NCBI GenBank assembly: GCA_016935125.1
Contig: JAFGRM010000017.1
Location: forward strand, 1-32,435
DNA: 32,435 nt
Source of the DNA: Candidatus Woesearchaeota archaeon
GTDB lineage: Archaea > Nanobdellota > Nanobdellia > Woesearchaeales > DSVV01
Reading direction: 5' to 3'
Positions 22,529 to 29,595 of this stretch are shown piece by piece. The notes beneath the pieces were generated by a model. The model was not told where the DNA came from. It searched no databases and saw nothing but the letters and a program-made list of their open reading frames with translations. The translations under genes were made by a program, and so were the position numbers. Each line of letters opens with the position of its first letter. The first letter of the stretch is position 1.

Positions 22529-23134
22529 ATGGAATGGTTTATCGATAAGGATGACTTTAAAATAATGAAAAAGGAGATTGAAGGCTTTGACCTCAAACGA
22601 GAGATGATAATCAGCAAAAGCCGGGAGATACTCAAAAGCTCAAAATACGCTATATACGCTGTGCACAAAGGAGAGCTTGCTGAAGCAAAAAAGCTCCTCA
22701 ATCAAGCTGAAAAGGTGATCTCTGCCCTTAAAAAAGAGATTGAGAACACGCCAAGGCTGCAAAACACCGGCGCCTTTAGTGCAGCTGCACAGGAATACGC
22801 TGAAGCAAGATGCTTTTATGGCTTTGCCAAGGACAAGAAGATCCCTTCTGTAGATGAGATGGGAATCCTGGTTGAAGACTACCTGCTTGGGCTGTGCGAC
22901 CTGACAGGAGAGCTTGGCAGAAGGGCTGTCATGTCTGTCATCAAGAATGATATAGATGAAGTGTACATGATAAGAGATGCTGTTGAGGGGATCTTTGGGA
23001 TGTTTCTCGAGCTTAACCTGAGGAACTCTGAACTCAGGAAAAAATCTGACCAGATAAAATGGAACCTGAAAAAGATCGAAGACATAATCTATGACATCAA
23101 GACAAGGGGAATCAAGAATGGAAAAAGCCGTTGA
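22529..23134 (+). CDS. Archaeal translin-family protein
   Basis: A 201-residue all-helical protein fitting the archaeal translin family, single-stranded nucleic-acid binding octamers that in eukaryotes act with TRAX in RNA processing. Supporting segments are KREMIISKSREILKSSKYA with AIYAVHKGELAEAKKLL near the N-terminus, QEYAEARCFYGF in the middle and VEDYLLGLCDLTGELGRRAV followed by LNLRNSELRKKSDQIKWNL near the C-terminus, the last two being the most conserved translin blocks. The length is usual. The HD-domain gene starts 17 nt before this gene ends, so the two are translated from one message. Archaeal substrates are not well defined. Confidence 0.85.
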   Translation: MEWFIDKDDFKIMKKEIEGFDLKREMIISKSREILKSSKYAIYAVHKGELAEAKKLLNQAEKVISALKKEIENTPRLQNTGAFSAAAQEYAEARCFYGFAKDKKIPSVDEMGILVEDYLLGLCDLTGELGRRAVMSVIKNDIDEVYMIRDAVEGIFGMFLELNLRNSELRKKSDQIKWNLKKIEDIIYDIKTRGIKNGKSR

Positions 23135-23687
23135 TTTCTTTTTTGAGCTTGGCCAGCTTAAGCGCGTCAAGAGAAGCGGGTGGTGGCTAGTTGGGATAAA
23201 AGACCCTGAATCTGTCGCTGAGCACTCTTTTCGTGCAGCAGCCATAGGATACTTCCTCGCAAAAAAAGAGGGCGCTGATGCAGACAAGGTCATGAGGATG
23301 TGCCTGTTCAACGACCTCCATGAAGCCAGGCTAAACGACCTGCACAAGGTGGGTCACAGGTACATAGATTTTCCGGCAGCAGAAAAAAAAGCGTTTAGTG
23401 AGCAGGTGGAGTCTTTGCCTGCAGAGCTTGCTGAAGGGATCAGGGGAATCCTTGATGAGCTGCATGCAGACAACACAAAAGATGGCATTGTTGCGCGTGA
23501 TGCTGATTATCTTGAATGCGCTTTCCAGGCAAAGGAATACATAGACATGGGATACAATGATGCACATGACTGGATAAACAACATAAGGAAAAACTTAAGG
23601 ACCGCCTCAGCCAAAAAAATGCTAGTTGATCTTGAAAAGACAAGCTCAAACAACTGGTGGCATGGGCTGAAGAATGCCAAAAGATGA
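23118..23687 (+). CDS. HD-domain phosphohydrolase (YfbR/HDDC2-like) with altered HD dyad
   Basis: A 189-residue protein starting MEKAVDFFFELGQLKRVKRS. The family, which includes 5'-deoxynucleotidase YfbR, uses a metal site built from H, HD, E and D residues. Here His36 (SVAEHSF), Asp66, Glu69, Asp74 and an Asp in VARDADYLE keep the family spacing, but the His of the HD dyad is Asn65 (LFNDLHEARLND). It may bind metal differently, use His68 instead, or be inactive. The ATG at 23118 has AGGGGA upstream and overlaps the translin gene; an upstream in-frame start at 23091 is less likely. Substrate unknown; nucleotide clean-up is the family norm. Confidence 0.82.
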   Translation: MEKAVDFFFELGQLKRVKRSGWWLVGIKDPESVAEHSFRAAAIGYFLAKKEGADADKVMRMCLFNDLHEARLNDLHKVGHRYIDFPAAEKKAFSEQVESLPAELAEGIRGILDELHADNTKDGIVARDADYLECAFQAKEYIDMGYNDAHDWINNIRKNLRTASAKKMLVDLEKTSSNNWWHGLKNAKR

Positions 23688-23770
23688 TTGGATAATCTAT
23701 ATGGTTAAACCAAACTTAAATCAAACCATCATACCATATCTTCATATTGCTAACAAAAAAAGGTGAAACT

Positions 23771-24763
23771 ATGGGAACTATAAAAGAAGGGGCAAATCAG
23801 GCGCTCAAGAACTGCCTGAAACTCAAGAGAAATGAAGCCATAATAATAATAACTGACAACGAAACCCTAGAGATTGGCGTTGCATTCCTTACAGAAGCAA
23901 AAAAGATAACAAAAGATGTGGATTTTTTCATTCTTGAGGATTTTGGGAAAAGGCCGCTCAAGACTGTTCCAGAGGAAATATTAACCTCAATAAAAAAGGT
24001 AAAGGCAGGTATCTATGCAGGGCAAGGAAAAGAAGGCGAGCTGCAGAGCTTCAGAAGGCCTCTCCTAAAAGAGACTGAAAAGCACACGCTTAGGTTTGCA
24101 AACATGGTCAACATAAACCAGACCATAATGGAGCAGGGAATGTGCGCAGACTACGAAAAGATACGGGAGTTCTCCCAAAGGCTCTACAACATAATCCTAA
24201 ACGCAAGAGAGATTAATGTAAAGACTGAAGCAGGGACTGACTTCACTGTCAGCCTATCAACTGATATGAGATGGGTCAATGCTGACGGCATTATCTCAAA
24301 GGTGCATTGGAGCAACCTGCCTGATGGTGAGATATACACCTGCCCAAAGGACACGAACGGGAAGGTCGTAATCGACGGTGTGCTGGGTGACTACTTCGCA
24401 TCAAAATACGGCCTGCTCGCAAACACCCCTCTGCTTGTCGAGATACATGAAAACCGGGTGATTAGCGCCAGATGCAGCAATACTGATCTGGAAGATGACT
24501 TTAAGGGGTATATAAGGATGGATGAGAACTCATCAAGAGTGGGTGAGTTTGCATTCGGGACAAACATGTTTATCACAAAACTCATCGGGCAGATGCTGCA
24601 GGATGAGAAGTTTCCTGGCGTGCATATCGCGTTCGGGCACGGCTATCCTGAAAGGACAGGCTGCAGCTGGACATCAAAGGCACACCTTGATGCAGTTATC
24701 ATAAGACCCACTGTTACTGTCGACGGCAGAAAGATCATGGAAAAAGGGGTGTATATGATATGA
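23771..24763 (+). CDS. M29-type aminopeptidase (COG2309), first of two tandem copies
   Basis: A 330-residue protein resembling thermophilic metallo-aminopeptidases of the AmpS/AmpT family, cytoplasmic enzymes that remove N-terminal residues from peptides. Metal-ligand motifs in order: VGEFAFGTN, QDEKFPG, VHIAFGHGY and AHLDAV, giving two Glu, two His and an Asp with family spacing. The Tyr seven residues after the first His matches the catalytic Tyr of AmpS/AmpT. It is shorter than the 400-410 residues usual for characterised enzymes, mainly at the N-terminus. AGGTGA precedes ATG 23771 by four nucleotides, so this start was taken over the upstream TTG at 23747. The next gene overlaps as ATGA. 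Confidence 0.8.
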   Translation: MGTIKEGANQALKNCLKLKRNEAIIIITDNETLEIGVAFLTEAKKITKDVDFFILEDFGKRPLKTVPEEILTSIKKVKAGIYAGQGKEGELQSFRRPLLKETEKHTLRFANMVNINQTIMEQGMCADYEKIREFSQRLYNIILNAREINVKTEAGTDFTVSLSTDMRWVNADGIISKVHWSNLPDGEIYTCPKDTNGKVVIDGVLGDYFASKYGLLANTPLLVEIHENRVISARCSNTDLEDDFKGYIRMDENSSRVGEFAFGTNMFITKLIGQMLQDEKFPGVHIAFGHGYPERTGCSWTSKAHLDAVIIRPTVTVDGRKIMEKGVYMI

Positions 24764-25716
24764 GAAGAGCAGCAGATATCATGATATCAACTTGTATGGC
24801 CCTAAAAAAGGAAGAACGCTGCCTGGTCATAACAGATGGGCAAGGTGAGATAAGAGAGATTGCAGAGATGCTGCTTCGTGCTGCAAGAACAATATGCAGT
24901 GATGCTGTGATACATACCATTTCCCCCCTTAAACAAAACGGGCAGGAGCCTGATGCAGGAACAGCAGAGCTTATGAGATCTTTTGATGTGGTGTTCATTG
25001 TAACAACAAAGTCCCTCAGCCACACAAAAGCACGCAAGGCTGCAACAGAAGCAGGTGCAAGGATCGCATCCATGTGCGGCGTGACTAAAGAGATGCTTGC
25101 AAGGGCAATAGACATTGACTATGAAGAGATGAAGGAAAGGACAGGCAAGATCGCTGACCTGCTTGATCGTGCAGAGACTGTGACAGTAAAAAGCAATAAC
25201 GGAACAAACCTGAGCATGTCGATAAGCAGAAGAGATGCGTTTGGCAGAAACTCGGGGATCTATGACAAGAAGGGTGCGTGGGGCAACCTGCCCTCTGGAG
25301 AAGCATTCATAGCTCCTGTGGAAGGAAGCGCGAACGGTGTCTATGTTGTCGATGCGAGCCATGCAGGACTTGGTATGCTCAAAAGCCCGATCGATATCTC
25401 TGTCAAAGATGGGCTTGCGAGTGGATTTTCTGGTGGAAAAGCAGCAGAAAAGCTCAGGCTGATGCTCAAAAGCATAAAAGACAAAGATGCGTTCAACATA
25501 GCAGAACTTGGCATAGGGACCAACAGCAAGGCAATGATAACAGGAAACATCCTTGAGGACGAAAAGGTCCTTGGCACGTGCCATATTGCGCTTGGGAACA
25601 ACTTCGGCTTTGGTGGGGCAGTAAATACTCCAATCCATCTTGACGGAGTGATAAGGCACCCAAGCATCATTATAGACAATAAGACAATTATCGAAGACAG
25701 CAGATGGCTCATATGA
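24760..25716 (+). CDS. M29-type aminopeptidase homologue, second of two tandem copies
   Basis: A 318-residue paralogue of the preceding gene, starting in the ATGA overlap. It keeps the metal-ligand pattern: IAELGIGTN, LEDEKVLG, CHIALGNNFGFGG and IHLDGV. The position seven residues after the first His, Tyr in the preceding protein and in characterised AmpS/AmpT enzymes, is Phe here. The GWGNLPSGEAF-like segment (AWGNLPSGEAFIAP) corresponds to HWSNLPDGEIYTCP in the first copy, confirming common ancestry. Co-translation of two diverged copies suggests either a hetero-oligomer (the family forms dimers) or division of substrates. The TGA at 25714-25716 ends the transcription unit; an AT-rich gap of 163 nt follows. 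Confidence 0.78.
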   Translation: MRRAADIMISTCMALKKEERCLVITDGQGEIREIAEMLLRAARTICSDAVIHTISPLKQNGQEPDAGTAELMRSFDVVFIVTTKSLSHTKARKAATEAGARIASMCGVTKEMLARAIDIDYEEMKERTGKIADLLDRAETVTVKSNNGTNLSMSISRRDAFGRNSGIYDKKGAWGNLPSGEAFIAPVEGSANGVYVVDASHAGLGMLKSPIDISVKDGLASGFSGGKAAEKLRLMLKSIKDKDAFNIAELGIGTNSKAMITGNILEDEKVLGTCHIALGNNFGFGGAVNTPIHLDGVIRHPSIIIDNKTIIEDSRWLI

Positions 25717-25879
25717 CTTCCCTACTCTTATGCTCAGACACAAGATAAGATATGCGCCCGAAAAAACCGCACACAGCATAATTTAATACGCAGACACAAC
25801 ATATACAATAATATACAACACAAAACTCATATTGTCCTGTGGAAGAGACATCTCTTTTTACAGGAAAACAGGCAAGAAC

Positions 25880-26482
25880 ATGGTCAATATCAAAAGATTA
25901 GGGCATTCAAGCTTTAAGATAGATTATGGAGGGTTCATCATCTACATTGACCCTTACAAGATAAACAGGGATGAGACAGCAGACATGGTACTGGTAACAC
26001 ACAGCCATTTTGACCACTGCAGCCCTGATGACATAGACAAGGTTGCAGGGCCTAATACTTGGATAATATGCCCTGGCGACTGCGAGCAAAAACTTATCGG
26101 CAACATAAAGGTCATGAGGCCATTTGCGCGGGCTGAACATCTGGGAACCATCATCGAGACAGTCCCTGCATACAATATCGACAAGGAGTTCCACCCCAAA
26201 TCAAGCGGCTGGCTGGGTTATATAATAGAACGCAGCGGCACAAGAATCTATCATGCAGGCGACACTGACCTAATCCCTGAGATGGAGCAGCTCAAGGACA
26301 TAGACTATGCACTCCTGCCAGTAGGCGGCATATATACTATGGATGCAAGGCTGGCAGCAAAGGCAGCGACAATAATCAAGCCAAAGATTGCAATCCCTAT
26401 GCATTACGGCTCTGTTGTAGGGTGTGATTCTGACGCTGAAACATTCAAGAACCTTTGCAGGTGTGATGTAAAGATAATGTAG
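25880..26482 (+). CDS. UPF0173-type metallo-beta-lactamase-fold hydrolase
   Basis: A 200-residue protein beginning MVNIKRLGHSSFKIDYGGF. The metal-binding motifs of the fold are present: VTHSHFDHCSPDD (HxHxDH), YHAGDTDLIPEM and IPMHYGS. The short length, the early GHSSF segment and the pattern of strands fit the UPF0173/YtkL-like group of metal-dependent hydrolases, whose substrate is unknown. No signal peptide is present, so it should be cytoplasmic. The start was placed at the internal ATG at 25880 because the conserved N-terminal strand begins there; the frame is open 16 codons further up to a non-ATG start. Confidence 0.88.
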   Translation: MVNIKRLGHSSFKIDYGGFIIYIDPYKINRDETADMVLVTHSHFDHCSPDDIDKVAGPNTWIICPGDCEQKLIGNIKVMRPFARAEHLGTIIETVPAYNIDKEFHPKSSGWLGYIIERSGTRIYHAGDTDLIPEMEQLKDIDYALLPVGGIYTMDARLAAKAATIIKPKIAIPMHYGSVVGCDSDAETFKNLCRCDVKIM

Positions 26483-26625
26483 GTTTTGGCCTATATAACC
26501 CAACAACAAATTTTTCTGGCAACCTGAAAAAATATCATCAAGAACAACGCCAGAACATCATATTTCCGCTGTCTTTAAAAATACTTCTGGACTAACAAGA
26601 GATCTTCTGTTGAACTGCCAATCAA

Positions 26626-26636
26626 CCTTTTAAGTC
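26626..26636 (+). promoter_or_regulatory. Likely TATA element for the 26657-27273 pair
   Basis: CCTTTTAAGTC lies about 27 nt before the ATG at 26657, giving a leaderless geometry and supporting that ATG over the upstream in-frame TTG at 26645. Confidence 0.4.
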
Positions 26637-26656
26637 ATAACTGGTTGACATACACT

Positions 26657-27049
26657 ATGGTCTTATCCTTGCTGTTGAACAAAAAGCTAATCTCCTGCTT
26701 TATAGGGGCAACTGCTGTTGTTGGTTCGTTCCTGATAGGCTATGATTCCATAAAGCCAGGCAATGCTGTCGACAACATTAAGCCTCTTGAAGAGATGGTG
26801 ACAAAAGAAAGCCAAGAAAGGTGCCCGGGAATGGCCGGCGGCTGTTACAGCACAGGCAGCATCATGAGCCTAAAAGAGGAACTATTCAGACACCCCCATT
26901 ATTACAGGCAGGATATAATCGACATCACAGCCCTCGGCATAAGGACATACCCATCTGATGTGTTAGCAAAGGGTGTTGAGGGCTGTGTTGATTATCTTGC
27001 TGGCAAGGCAGAAAGATACACAGAACACGCAGGAGATGATAAAAGATGA
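26657..27049 (+). CDS. Small membrane-anchored protein, unknown function
   Basis: A 130-residue protein with one N-terminal hydrophobic segment (about 8-28, ISCFIGATAVVGSFLIGY), followed by a soluble domain. Features include a pair of cysteines around a glycine-rich turn (RCPGMAGGCYS), a HPHYYRQDIIDITALG helix and a charged C-terminus. The hydrophobic segment lacks an obvious signal-peptidase site and is more likely an anchor, leaving the domain outside or inside according to topology. The next gene overlaps its end as ATGA. No family is recognised. A length and motif match to known families could not be made by eye. Confidence 0.6.
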   Translation: MVLSLLLNKKLISCFIGATAVVGSFLIGYDSIKPGNAVDNIKPLEEMVTKESQERCPGMAGGCYSTGSIMSLKEELFRHPHYYRQDIIDITALGIRTYPSDVLAKGVEGCVDYLAGKAERYTEHAGDDKR

Positions 27050-27273
27050 GCCTGAGGGGCTTTATATTAGGTGGCATCATAGGGTTTGGGCTGGGCATCT
27101 ATTATGAGAACAGCCGCAGCACTGAACACATAAAGACCCTTGAAGACGAGCTAAAGAATGGCATGCAAAACAGGATAGAATACAGGCTTGAACAAAGGCC
27201 GATTCATATGAGCAGATACATCCCTTATGTGCACAACGCATATGATCTAAATGAGCCTAAGAACAGACAATAA
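27046..27273 (+). CDS. Small glycine-zipper membrane protein, unknown function
   Basis: A 75-residue protein starting MSLRGFILGGIIGFGLGIYY. The first 20 residues form a single span with G-x3-G spacing that favours helix packing, then a charged helical tail (ENSRSTEHIKTLEDELK) and a tyrosine-rich end. Its ATG is within the ATGA overlap with the preceding gene, so translation is coupled and the two small proteins probably act together at the membrane. A convergent gene ends nine nucleotides downstream. Confidence 0.6.
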   Translation: MSLRGFILGGIIGFGLGIYYENSRSTEHIKTLEDELKNGMQNRIEYRLEQRPIHMSRYIPYVHNAYDLNEPKNRQ

Positions 27274-27282
27274 TCCTCATCA

Positions 27283-27624
27283 TCATCTCCCCATATTCTT
27301 GCCTGTCAAAGAATCCAGTATCTCAGTCATCTCCTGGTTTTCGGTCTTTGTTATCTTCCAGTATGGTGCAACTGAAAGCGCAAGCACGATAAGCCCACTT
27401 ATGACCAGGCCCTGGAAGACATGCTCACCTACAAGATTGTTCATCCTGACAAAGATCGCAAACATCATGAACCCAAAGAACAAGACAATGCCCTTGTTTA
27501 ATATCTGGGCGGCCCTGTCCCTGACCAGCTTTGACTTTTCAATCCTTAATGTGATAAACTGTTTTTCTATCTCAGAAAGATGCCTCTGGGGAATCTTGTT
27601 GAAATCAAACTTTTCGCCAATCAT
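27283..27624 (-). CDS. Small two-span membrane protein, unknown function
   Basis: A 113-residue protein starting MIGEKFDFNKIPQRHLSEIE. An N-terminal charged helical segment is followed by two spans, near 45-62 (GIVLFFGFMMFAIFVRM) and 70-88 (FQGLVISGLIVLALSVAPYW), and a short acidic tail. A TATA-like ATTTATATC lies about 25-30 nt before the ATG, at 27646-27654, supporting this start. It converges on the preceding pair with only a nine-nucleotide gap, so transcripts probably overlap. No family is recognised. Confidence 0.6.
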   Translation of the reverse strand: MIGEKFDFNKIPQRHLSEIEKQFITLRIEKSKLVRDRAAQILNKGIVLFFGFMMFAIFVRMNNLVGEHVFQGLVISGLIVLALSVAPYWKITKTENQEMTEILDSLTGKNMGR

Positions 27625-27700
27625 CTAAATCTCTTGTTGGCTTTTGATATAAATAATTTTTGTATTTACCGTTCCTTTCTTCTGCCAAACTCTTTTGCCA

Positions 27701-27943
27701 GAGAAAAAAGAAGGGTAAAGTAAGACGAGGTAAAGTTGAAGTGTAGTGACAATGTATAAAGGTGTATGGTAGGGAAGGGTGTAATGAGGTATGGCAGAGC
27801 TGGGTGGAGTAGTATGTAGTATAGTGGAGGATAGTATTGTAGGGGAAGTATCATAGGGAATGGTATTTTGGAAAAGGTGTTATGAAAAGGTTTTATTAGA
27901 GGTGGTATTATAGTGGTATTACAGAGATGGTGTTATAGGAAAG
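27701..27943. repeat. C-depleted G/A/T tract with degenerate short repeats
   Basis: This 243-nt stretch has only six cytosines on the plus strand while G is abundant. Degenerate units of about 12-15 nt recur (GTGGTATTATA, GTGGTATTACAGA, GATGGTGTTATAGGA, AAAAGGTGTTATGA). The strand asymmetry is unlike any neighbour. It lies in the 530-nt gene-free gap 27625-28154, upstream of the first pilin gene. Frames through it are low-complexity and not accepted. Confidence 0.8.
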
Positions 27944-27964
27944 GCTTCAGCCCTTCTGAATCCT

Positions 27965-27982
27965 GCAACAAAACATTTAAAT
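27965..27982 (+). promoter_or_regulatory. Promoter of the first pilin gene
   Basis: GCAACAAAACATTTAAATAG contains a TATA-like element, and its first 15 nt (GCAACAAAACATTTA) are identical to the sequence at 28819-28833 in front of the second pilin. The conserved stretch includes the expected TFB recognition position. Transcription would start near 28003, leaving a leader of about 150 nt that holds a 12-nt duplication (GAAGCTATAATA at 28014 and 28029). Confidence 0.5.
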
Positions 27983-28154
27983 AGAAAATATAAAACAAAC
28001 AGTCAACATATAGGAAGCTATAATATAAGAAGCTATAATAATAAAAAATACAATAAATGTATAAAACTTATGGCAGAACTATGGCAAAACAAGAACAATT
28101 ATGAAACTTAACCTGCAATATGCAGACTCAATCAATCAAAAAAAGGTGGTGTAT

Positions 28155-28715
28155 ATGAATAATCATCAAAAAAAAGCACAAGGCGCATTAGAGTTTCTTA
28201 TGACCTATGGTTGGGCATTCCTCGTGATCCTGATCATGATCGGTGCTCTTGCATACTTTGGTGTACTTAATCCTTCAAGGTTCCTGCCAGACAGGTGCCA
28301 GTTCGCAACGCCGCTATTGTGCAAAACTGAGCAGTTCACTGTGAAATCATCAGCAGACGCTACAGTAATAGCAAAGGTGATAAACAATTTCGGCTCAAGG
28401 ATATATATCAATGATGCAACCATCACAACAGACTCTGGTGCAATAACAAACGGCCAATGTGATGTATGTTTTGATGGCGCAGCAAACCCAGACGGGTGTG
28501 GAGGTGTGGGTGATGAAAATATTAGTGGATCTACAGCAATAGAGTGGGAAGAAGGCTCTGCCAAGTTCATTGTCGCTGACTGCCCTGGAGGAGCAGACCT
28601 TGGCGGTGCATCTAAGGTGAAGTTCATCTTCAGCGCAAAATACTATCCTGTAGGAAGCTCTTCTACATTCGAAAAGGACCTGGCTGGAGAGATATATGCA
28701 ACTGCGCAGGACTAA
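28155..28715 (+). CDS. Class III signal-peptide pilin-like protein, copy 1
   Basis: A 186-residue secreted filament subunit candidate. AGGTGGTG lies four nucleotides before ATG 28155, giving MNNHQKKAQGALEFLMTYGW. The short basic leader ending KKA and the mature start QGALEF fit the archaeal class III signal recognised by EppA/PibD-type prepilin peptidases, with cleavage expected between Ala and Gln. A hydrophobic helix (AFLVILIMIGALAYFGVL) follows and would form the filament core. The remaining domain is Gly/Ala/Asp-rich with paired cysteines (PDRCQF, LLCKTEQ, QCDVCFDG, ADCPGG). It shares a 123-nt near-identical 5' part with the next gene. The pilus ATPase and platform proteins are at 0.5-5.0 kb. 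Confidence 0.85.
   Translation: MNNHQKKAQGALEFLMTYGWAFLVILIMIGALAYFGVLNPSRFLPDRCQFATPLLCKTEQFTVKSSADATVIAKVINNFGSRIYINDATITTDSGAITNGQCDVCFDGAANPDGCGGVGDENISGSTAIEWEEGSAKFIVADCPGGADLGGASKVKFIFSAKYYPVGSSSTFEKDLAGEIYATAQD
28176..28298 (+). repeat. 123-bp near-identical pilin 5' segment, copy A
   Basis: The 123 nt from GCACAAGG to GACAGGTGC match 28913-29035 with two mismatches and no gaps, although sequences on both sides have diverged strongly. The segment encodes the prepilin cleavage region and the filament-core helix. Confidence 0.9.
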
Positions 28716-28722
28716 GCTTTGA

Positions 28723-28730
28723 TTTTTTTT
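28723..28730 (+). terminator. U-rich terminator after the first pilin
   Basis: A run of eight T follows the stop codon by eight nucleotides, then TAAATATATTTTCC. Such oligo-T signals commonly end transcription in archaea without a hairpin. The second pilin has its own promoter, so the two genes are probably separate units. Confidence 0.55.
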
Positions 28731-28827
28731 AAATATATTTTCCTATTATTTCTTATCATTTATTATTGCCAAAGAAAACAAAGCCGTACACTATACAAAA
28801 CTGCTTCTATTCACTGCAGCAACAAAA

Positions 28828-28839
28828 CATTTATATAAG
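28828..28839 (+). promoter_or_regulatory. TATA box of the second pilin gene
   Basis: CATTTATATAAG is a near-consensus archaeal TATA box. Transcription would start near 28857 and give a leader of about 38 nt with AGGTGAT before the ATG at 28895. The preceding 15 nt match the promoter of the first pilin. Confidence 0.65.
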
Positions 28840-28894
28840 GGTATTGCAAATTAAGTTCTGCATTATCAAAAAACTACAAAAAAAGGTGATACAT

Positions 28895-29446
28895 ATGAAC
28901 AGATCAAGAAAAGCACAAGGTGCATTAGAGTTTCTTATGACCTATGGTTGGGCATTCCTCGTGATCCTGTTCATGATCGGTGCTCTTGCATACTTTGGTG
29001 TACTTAATCCTTCAAGGTTCCTGCCAGACAGGTGCAATTTCGGAACACCCTTCTTATGCAAAACTGACCAGGTAGCAGTCAGGGCACAAAACACTGATAC
29101 TGTCCTTGCAACAGTCATAAACAACTATGGCTCAAGCATCTTTGTCTACAACGGAACATTCACAACAGACTCTGCTGCCATAACAGGAGGGGCATGTTTA
29201 ATATGCCTTGATACTAATTCAGATGGCAGTTGCACTAATGCTGATCAAAATATTAGCACCACTGGTGGGGCTTTTGAATGGGAAGAAGGAAAGGCTTACA
29301 CAATTGTAACGAATTGCCCTGGTGCAGCTAATCTTGGCTCAGGCAGCAAGATCAAGTTCATCTTCAATGTGAACTGGTACCCTGGCTCAAGCTCGATTGC
29401 ATACAAGCAGACAGGCGGCGGCGAGATCTACTCAGCTGTACAGTAA
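28895..29446 (+). CDS. Class III signal-peptide pilin-like protein, copy 2
   Basis: A 183-residue paralogue of the preceding gene beginning MNRSRKAQGALEFLMTYGWA. AGGTGAT precedes the ATG at good distance. The leader, cleavage context and hydrophobic helix are virtually the same as copy 1 (the one coding change in the shared segment is Ile to Phe in LVILFMIG), whereas the head domain has diverged, keeping the cysteine framework (PDRCNF, LCKTDQ, ACLICLDT, TNCPGA) and the C-terminal strand KIKFIFNVNWYPG. It carries a Ca-binding-like DTNSDGSCTNAD loop. A T-rich stretch after the stop (TTATTTTTTATTAATATTTT) is a probable terminator. Likely major and minor subunits, or two alternatives, of the same filament. 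Confidence 0.85.
   Translation: MNRSRKAQGALEFLMTYGWAFLVILFMIGALAYFGVLNPSRFLPDRCNFGTPFLCKTDQVAVRAQNTDTVLATVINNYGSSIFVYNGTFTTDSAAITGGACLICLDTNSDGSCTNADQNISTTGGAFEWEEGKAYTIVTNCPGAANLGSGSKIKFIFNVNWYPGSSSIAYKQTGGGEIYSAVQ
28913..29035 (+). repeat. 123-bp near-identical pilin 5' segment, copy B
   Basis: Partner of 28176-28298. Synonymous positions are conserved as well as coding ones, which points to recent duplication or gene conversion of this part only. Confidence 0.9.
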
Positions 29447-29595
29447 ATACTTATTTTTTATTAATATTTTATTTCTTATCTCATTGTTATGCCTTTTAGC
29501 CAGAAGGCTGAAGAGTTGTAGATTTATATATTCTTATCTATAAGACCAAGACCTAAAAATTAAATACACAAAAACAAGAAAAAGATAGCAGCTAG

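Noticed and set aside
27666-27854. Minus-strand Pro/Tyr/Leu-rich frame of 62 codons
   Set aside because: Arises from the C-poor/G-rich tract; composition reflects the strand bias and not a protein.
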